Shown one piece after another: positions 61,087-64,000 of a stretch of 64,000 nt of DNA. Positions within the stretch are counted from its first letter, which is position 1, and every line of letters begins with the position of its first letter. The DNA comes from Rutstroemia sp. NJR-2017a BVV2 (lineage: Eukaryota; Ascomycota; Leotiomycetes; Helotiales; Rutstroemiaceae), in assembly GCA_002946415.1 (NCBI GenBank), contig NJPS01000067.1, forward strand, positions 868,001-932,000. Reading direction: 5' to 3'. The notes below the pieces were generated by a model. That model did no database searches. It saw only the letters and a program-made list of their open reading frames with translations, and was not told where the DNA came from. The position numbers and the translations under genes were made by a program.

Positions 61087-62966
61087 CTATCTCTGCCCAC
61101 CCACCTTCCCCGCCACCCAACCCACAATCCCTAACATCCTCCTAAAACCCATCCAACCAACCCAAGACCCCAGCACCACAAACCCCACCCCCACCCCCAA
61201 CAAAACCTTCAAATTCCTCCCCTCCACTCCCCTCCACCTATCCCTCCCCTCCACACTCTCCACAACCCCCAGTTCCGTGCTCGTCCGTCCCGCCACCGGC
61301 ACATACTGCATCTCGAAGTTCGTCTCCCCTTTCAGCCCACCCATCGTCCCGCGCTCATCTACAATCACGCTGTAGAACGCTTTCCTTAGCACTTGATTCT
61401 TCCTGCGGTCCCAGTCGCCCACCGCCCGATTGCTGTAGCAGACCATGACGAAGAAGAGACATTGTGCGGCGACGAGGGCGCGGTAGTAGAGCGGGGGCTG
61501 CGGGATCCCCAGCGCGAGGGACAGCTCCGAGCCGTTCAGCCAGTAGGCGTTGGCGTGGAGGAAGGGGAGGGAGGAGTACATGGGGGGTTGGTGGGCGAGG
61601 GAGGTGAGGATGTTGGAGGCGAGGATGCGGGACGTGGGGGAGGGGTTGATTTCGGTGAGGAGGAGAGACTCCATGGTGGATTTGGCGAGGGACGGGGTCG
61701 CGAAGTAGGTGGTTGGGGTGCCGAGGTAGTGGGCGACGAGACGCCAGAGGGAGAGGTAGTCAGCGATTTCGCGGGCGCGGAGGAAGATGCCTTGGCGGGG
61801 GAGGGCGAGCCAGATTAGGGTGGCGGAGAAGGTGCCGATGGTGGCGATGCTGTCGAGGTCGTTGATTGGGATTCCGTGGTCGGGAATGGAGTAATAGTTG
61901 GGGTTGGCGGTGGCGAGGTTGGTGATGCGATTACGCACGGCGGCGTGGAGGAGGCGTACTTTGATGGAGGAGATGTGGCCGGCGCCACCGGGGCGGATGG
62001 ATTCGAGGGATTGGGTTACTTGCAGAATGTGCTGCGTGGTTTCGTACATTCTTCTTCTTGCTACCTGTGATTTGTTAGGATGGTTTGAACGTTTTTGACA
62101 GCTGGATCGATCTGATCCGTCTGAGTATGTCCAACACTGGTTTCTCTTCTTCAGAGGCTGTTTTTGATAGCATAGTAGCTGAACCCCATACTAGGAAATG
62201 GAAATAATGGTGTCACGGACGTATTATGAGTATTGGGATTTGTCCTCAGCACTAGTATCGGCCAGTGGCTTTTGCGCTGGGAAGAGTAGAGCAGATACTG
62301 AAAGGGACTTGAACTGAAAAGACTTGGAGTGGAAAAATAATACGGCAAGAAGGCTGAAAGATGCTTCGACGACTAACCTTTGCAGAAAACCCGCCAGTCC
62401 TTGCCAAGACTTCCGTAACTCTCGCCGCTCCCATGCCCCCAAGCAAAGATTGATATGCAAGCTTAATCTCATTAGCATTTTGTGTGTGTGTTTCATTCCG
62501 AAAAGAGACATACTCCAGTCAAGATAGCACCTCCATATCTATAGAAAACCTCTTGTCCTCTTTCTATCTGCTCCCAGTCCTGAAACATGTGATTAGTATG
62601 CCTCCAGTCTTAGAGTCATGGCAGACATACCACCCAACTTGGCACAGTATTAACCTCTTTCCACAACTTCCCTAAATCCTCGTCCTCCCCCGCGTTATCC
62701 CGCAATAACTCGTACAAATCCCTTTTCGGTTTGGGCTCCGCTTTCTCGTTCTGTGGAACTCTACTCTGATTCCGTGGCAATTCCCCGGTTGCCGGTGGCG
62801 ATATCTTGTCCAGACGTTCTATACATCTTGATCCAAGTTCATCAAATGACATCTTCAGAGGATTCATTTGCTCTTTTGTCAAATGCTCAGGCGTCCATTG
62901 GAACGTATATCCCCAGGCATGGCGAGTGTTCTCGTCTTTTCGACGAAATGGATTGGGCCATGCCAT
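61087..62966 (-). CDS. mpaB/rubber-oxygenase-like (DUF2236) protein
   Basis: Four exons on the - strand: 62966-62631, 62579-62514, 62461-62378 and 62064-61087, 487 residues. It starts MAWPNPFRRKDENTRHAWGY. A helical oxygenase-type domain follows: DWEQIERGQEVFYRYGGAIL, LAYQSLLGGMGAARVTEVLA, the IRPGGAGHISSIKVRLLHA stretch with its His (a usual haem-ligand region of the family), and YFATPSLAKSTMESLLLTE. A hydrophobic C-terminal segment (VLLGVGVGFVVLGSWVGWMG) predicts a membrane anchor. Family members include the ER-bound oxygenase MpaB of mycophenolic acid synthesis and bacterial latex-clearing protein. The substrate here is unknown and no cluster partners are nearby. The intron before exon 3 ends in AAG; the last intron is long (313 bp). 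Confidence 0.88.
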
Positions 62967-63573
62967 CTTAGTGGTTCCCTTATCTATAGTAACAGAGGAG
63001 TGAAGAGAAGAGAAGATTAAGAAAAGCAGCGGAACCAGGAACTGTTCCAGTAGATGTATAAGGTGAAGAATGGGATTGAGGACGAAGAACGTACAGTGAA
63101 TTTCTACCAACTGTAGAAAAACTAGAATCACATGATGGCATCATAGATAGGGTCGGACCGCTGGGTCAGAATGATTACCACTAACCTTAACGAATGCCGA
63201 CGATTACTTACTTTGGAGTTTTAGTTCCGGCATCGATTCAATCCGCCGAGGAAGAATTTCATCCCTTTTGCCGAGACCATGTCCAATAAACAGCATCCAA
63301 TGGAAGTGTATTTACTACCTCATTTAAAAGAGTTTGTAAAAGCGCTTTCATAATCGTCTCCGCAGAATGGACGTGAAAGGATCCGTTTAGTAAAACGATG
63401 ATGTCGTAGTACCAAGGCTGGCGAGGCTGGCGGGGCGTACAAGGCTGAAAATAGTCTCTCCTGATAAGATAACAGTCCTTGCTATTATTTCTTAGGCGAG
63501 GAGATTTTCTGAATATTTTCATTCCATCCGCCTCTTTCTGTCAGTTACGCTACCCTCCGATTTATGAACAGAG
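62967..63573. promoter_or_regulatory. Shared divergent spacer
   Basis: About 610 bp between the start codons of the mpaB-like gene (-) and the edge gene (+). The frame at 63259-63522 on the - strand is not recognisable. No motif named. Confidence 0.4.
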
Positions 63574-64000
63574 ATGTCTTGTTCTTGTACAGCGAAAACT
63601 CTTGGACTGTTCATTCGAAGTGTAACACAAGTTGATGTTGCCGCATCTTTCTCCTCCCCGTATCGCCTGCGAAGGTCTGCTACCCCTCGATTTACTACCC
63701 CATCAGTTCGATTTCCACATTCAGCATTTACAAGAGCATATTCGTTGCAGGCGAACGCACAAACCGACGAAAATGTGTCAGACATGAAAAAGAATGAGTT
63801 GGAGGAGGAGAAATCAGGGTTTGCCCCATGCGAGCATGAGGGGGTGACAGGAGAAAATCTGGAGGATATGTTTATGGAAATCACGCCCGAATCGATCGAT
63901 GCACTTGCAGCGGAGACAATGTTTGAACCAGAGCCATTAAGCATACCGCAGTCCATACCGCAGTCGACAGAACTCCACGATGGAAAGCAAAGAAAGAAGC
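63574..64000 (+). CDS. 5' part of a mitochondrial precursor protein gene (cut by window end)
   Basis: An uninterrupted frame from the ATG at 63574 to the window edge, 142 codons. Residues 1-60 are Arg/Ser/Thr-rich without acidic residues except one Asp (RLRRSATPRFTTPSVRFPHS), a strong matrix-targeting presequence. An acidic, probably disordered region follows (KKNELEEEKSGFAPCEHEG, ITPESIDALAAETMFEPEPL), then KQRKK at the edge. This layout resembles fungal Atp25 (ATPase synthesis protein 25), where an acidic linker precedes a RsfS-like domain, but the diagnostic domain lies beyond the window, so the name is only a guess. Confidence 0.6.
   Translation, partial: MSCSCTAKTLGLFIRSVTQVDVAASFSSPYRLRRSATPRFTTPSVRFPHSAFTRAYSLQANAQTDENVSDMKKNELEEEKSGFAPCEHEGVTGENLEDMFMEITPESIDALAAETMFEPEPLSIPQSIPQSTELHDGKQRKK

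Noticed and set aside
61393..61818. 141-codon + strand frame rich in Gly/Glu/Val
   Set aside because: It is antisense to the last exon of the mpaB-like gene and reflects its codon bias.
1..64000. A secondary-metabolite or defence gene cluster
   Set aside because: The FAD oxidase, SDR, GNAT and mpaB-like genes are scattered among housekeeping genes and no core synthase, transporter or cluster regulator is present.

Overview
This window is nuclear DNA from a filamentous ascomycete. Genes are interrupted by many short introns (mostly about 45-100 bp, with GTAAGT/GTATGT-type donors and CTAAC/CTGAC-like branch points), intergenic spacers are compact, and the families are typically fungal: a 2EXR-domain protein, a Rgp1-domain protein, a fungal ADAM protease, an mpaB-type oxygenase and a fungal mitochondrial dicarboxylate carrier. 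Protein style and intron habit suggest Leotiomycetes (Helotiales, perhaps Sclerotiniaceae), but that is inference. Exon coordinates were worked out by hand by requiring GT..AG boundaries, codon phase and family-consistent protein sequence to agree. Almost all models close in frame to the stop.

Left part (1-15 kb), accessory and catabolic: an FAD-linked oxidase whose 5' end lies inside a small inverted-repeat transposon, a repeat-rich gene-poor stretch (2.0-4.1 kb), a 2EXR-domain protein (-), a secreted GH3 beta-glucosidase behind a promoter with several CreA-like sites, a short-chain dehydrogenase and a GNAT acetyltransferase (-). Middle (15-36 kb), mostly housekeeping: a YMR196W-type GH63-like protein, the ATP synthase OSCP subunit, the Mob1 kinase activator (-), a Rgp1-domain trafficking protein, a three-KH RNA-binding protein (-), a very long protein with a MYND-like zinc finger, and the mitochondrial GrpE homologue Mge1. 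Right part (36-64 kb): two unrecognised conserved-looking genes, calcipressin (-), RNA polymerase II subunit Rpb3, the dicarboxylate carrier Dic1 (-), mitochondrial phenylalanyl-tRNA synthetase, a small hydrophilic protein, acetyl-CoA synthetase, an ADAM metalloprotease, an mpaB/rubber-oxygenase-like protein (-), and the 5' end of a mitochondrial precursor gene cut by the window edge.

The genes do not form one pathway and I see no biosynthetic cluster. Loose themes are mitochondrial function (OSCP, Mge1, Dic1, mtPheRS, the edge gene) and carbon use (beta-glucosidase, acetyl-CoA synthetase, dicarboxylate carrier). Several neighbours are divergent and share spacers (mob1/rgp1, dic1/msf1, calcipressin/rpb3, mpaB-like/edge gene).

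The most notable observations are: two near-identical, oppositely oriented ~146-bp MITEs with TA flanks, one of which supplies the first ATG of the FAD oxidase frame; a 5-nt microexon needed to restore the first carrier signature of Dic1; an apparent 36-nt intron in the GNAT gene; a 1,419-residue mostly disordered protein with a MYND-like finger; and an (8-bp)x6 G-run minisatellite able in principle to form a quadruplex. I found no convincing tRNA, rRNA, CRISPR array or clear new multi-gene system.
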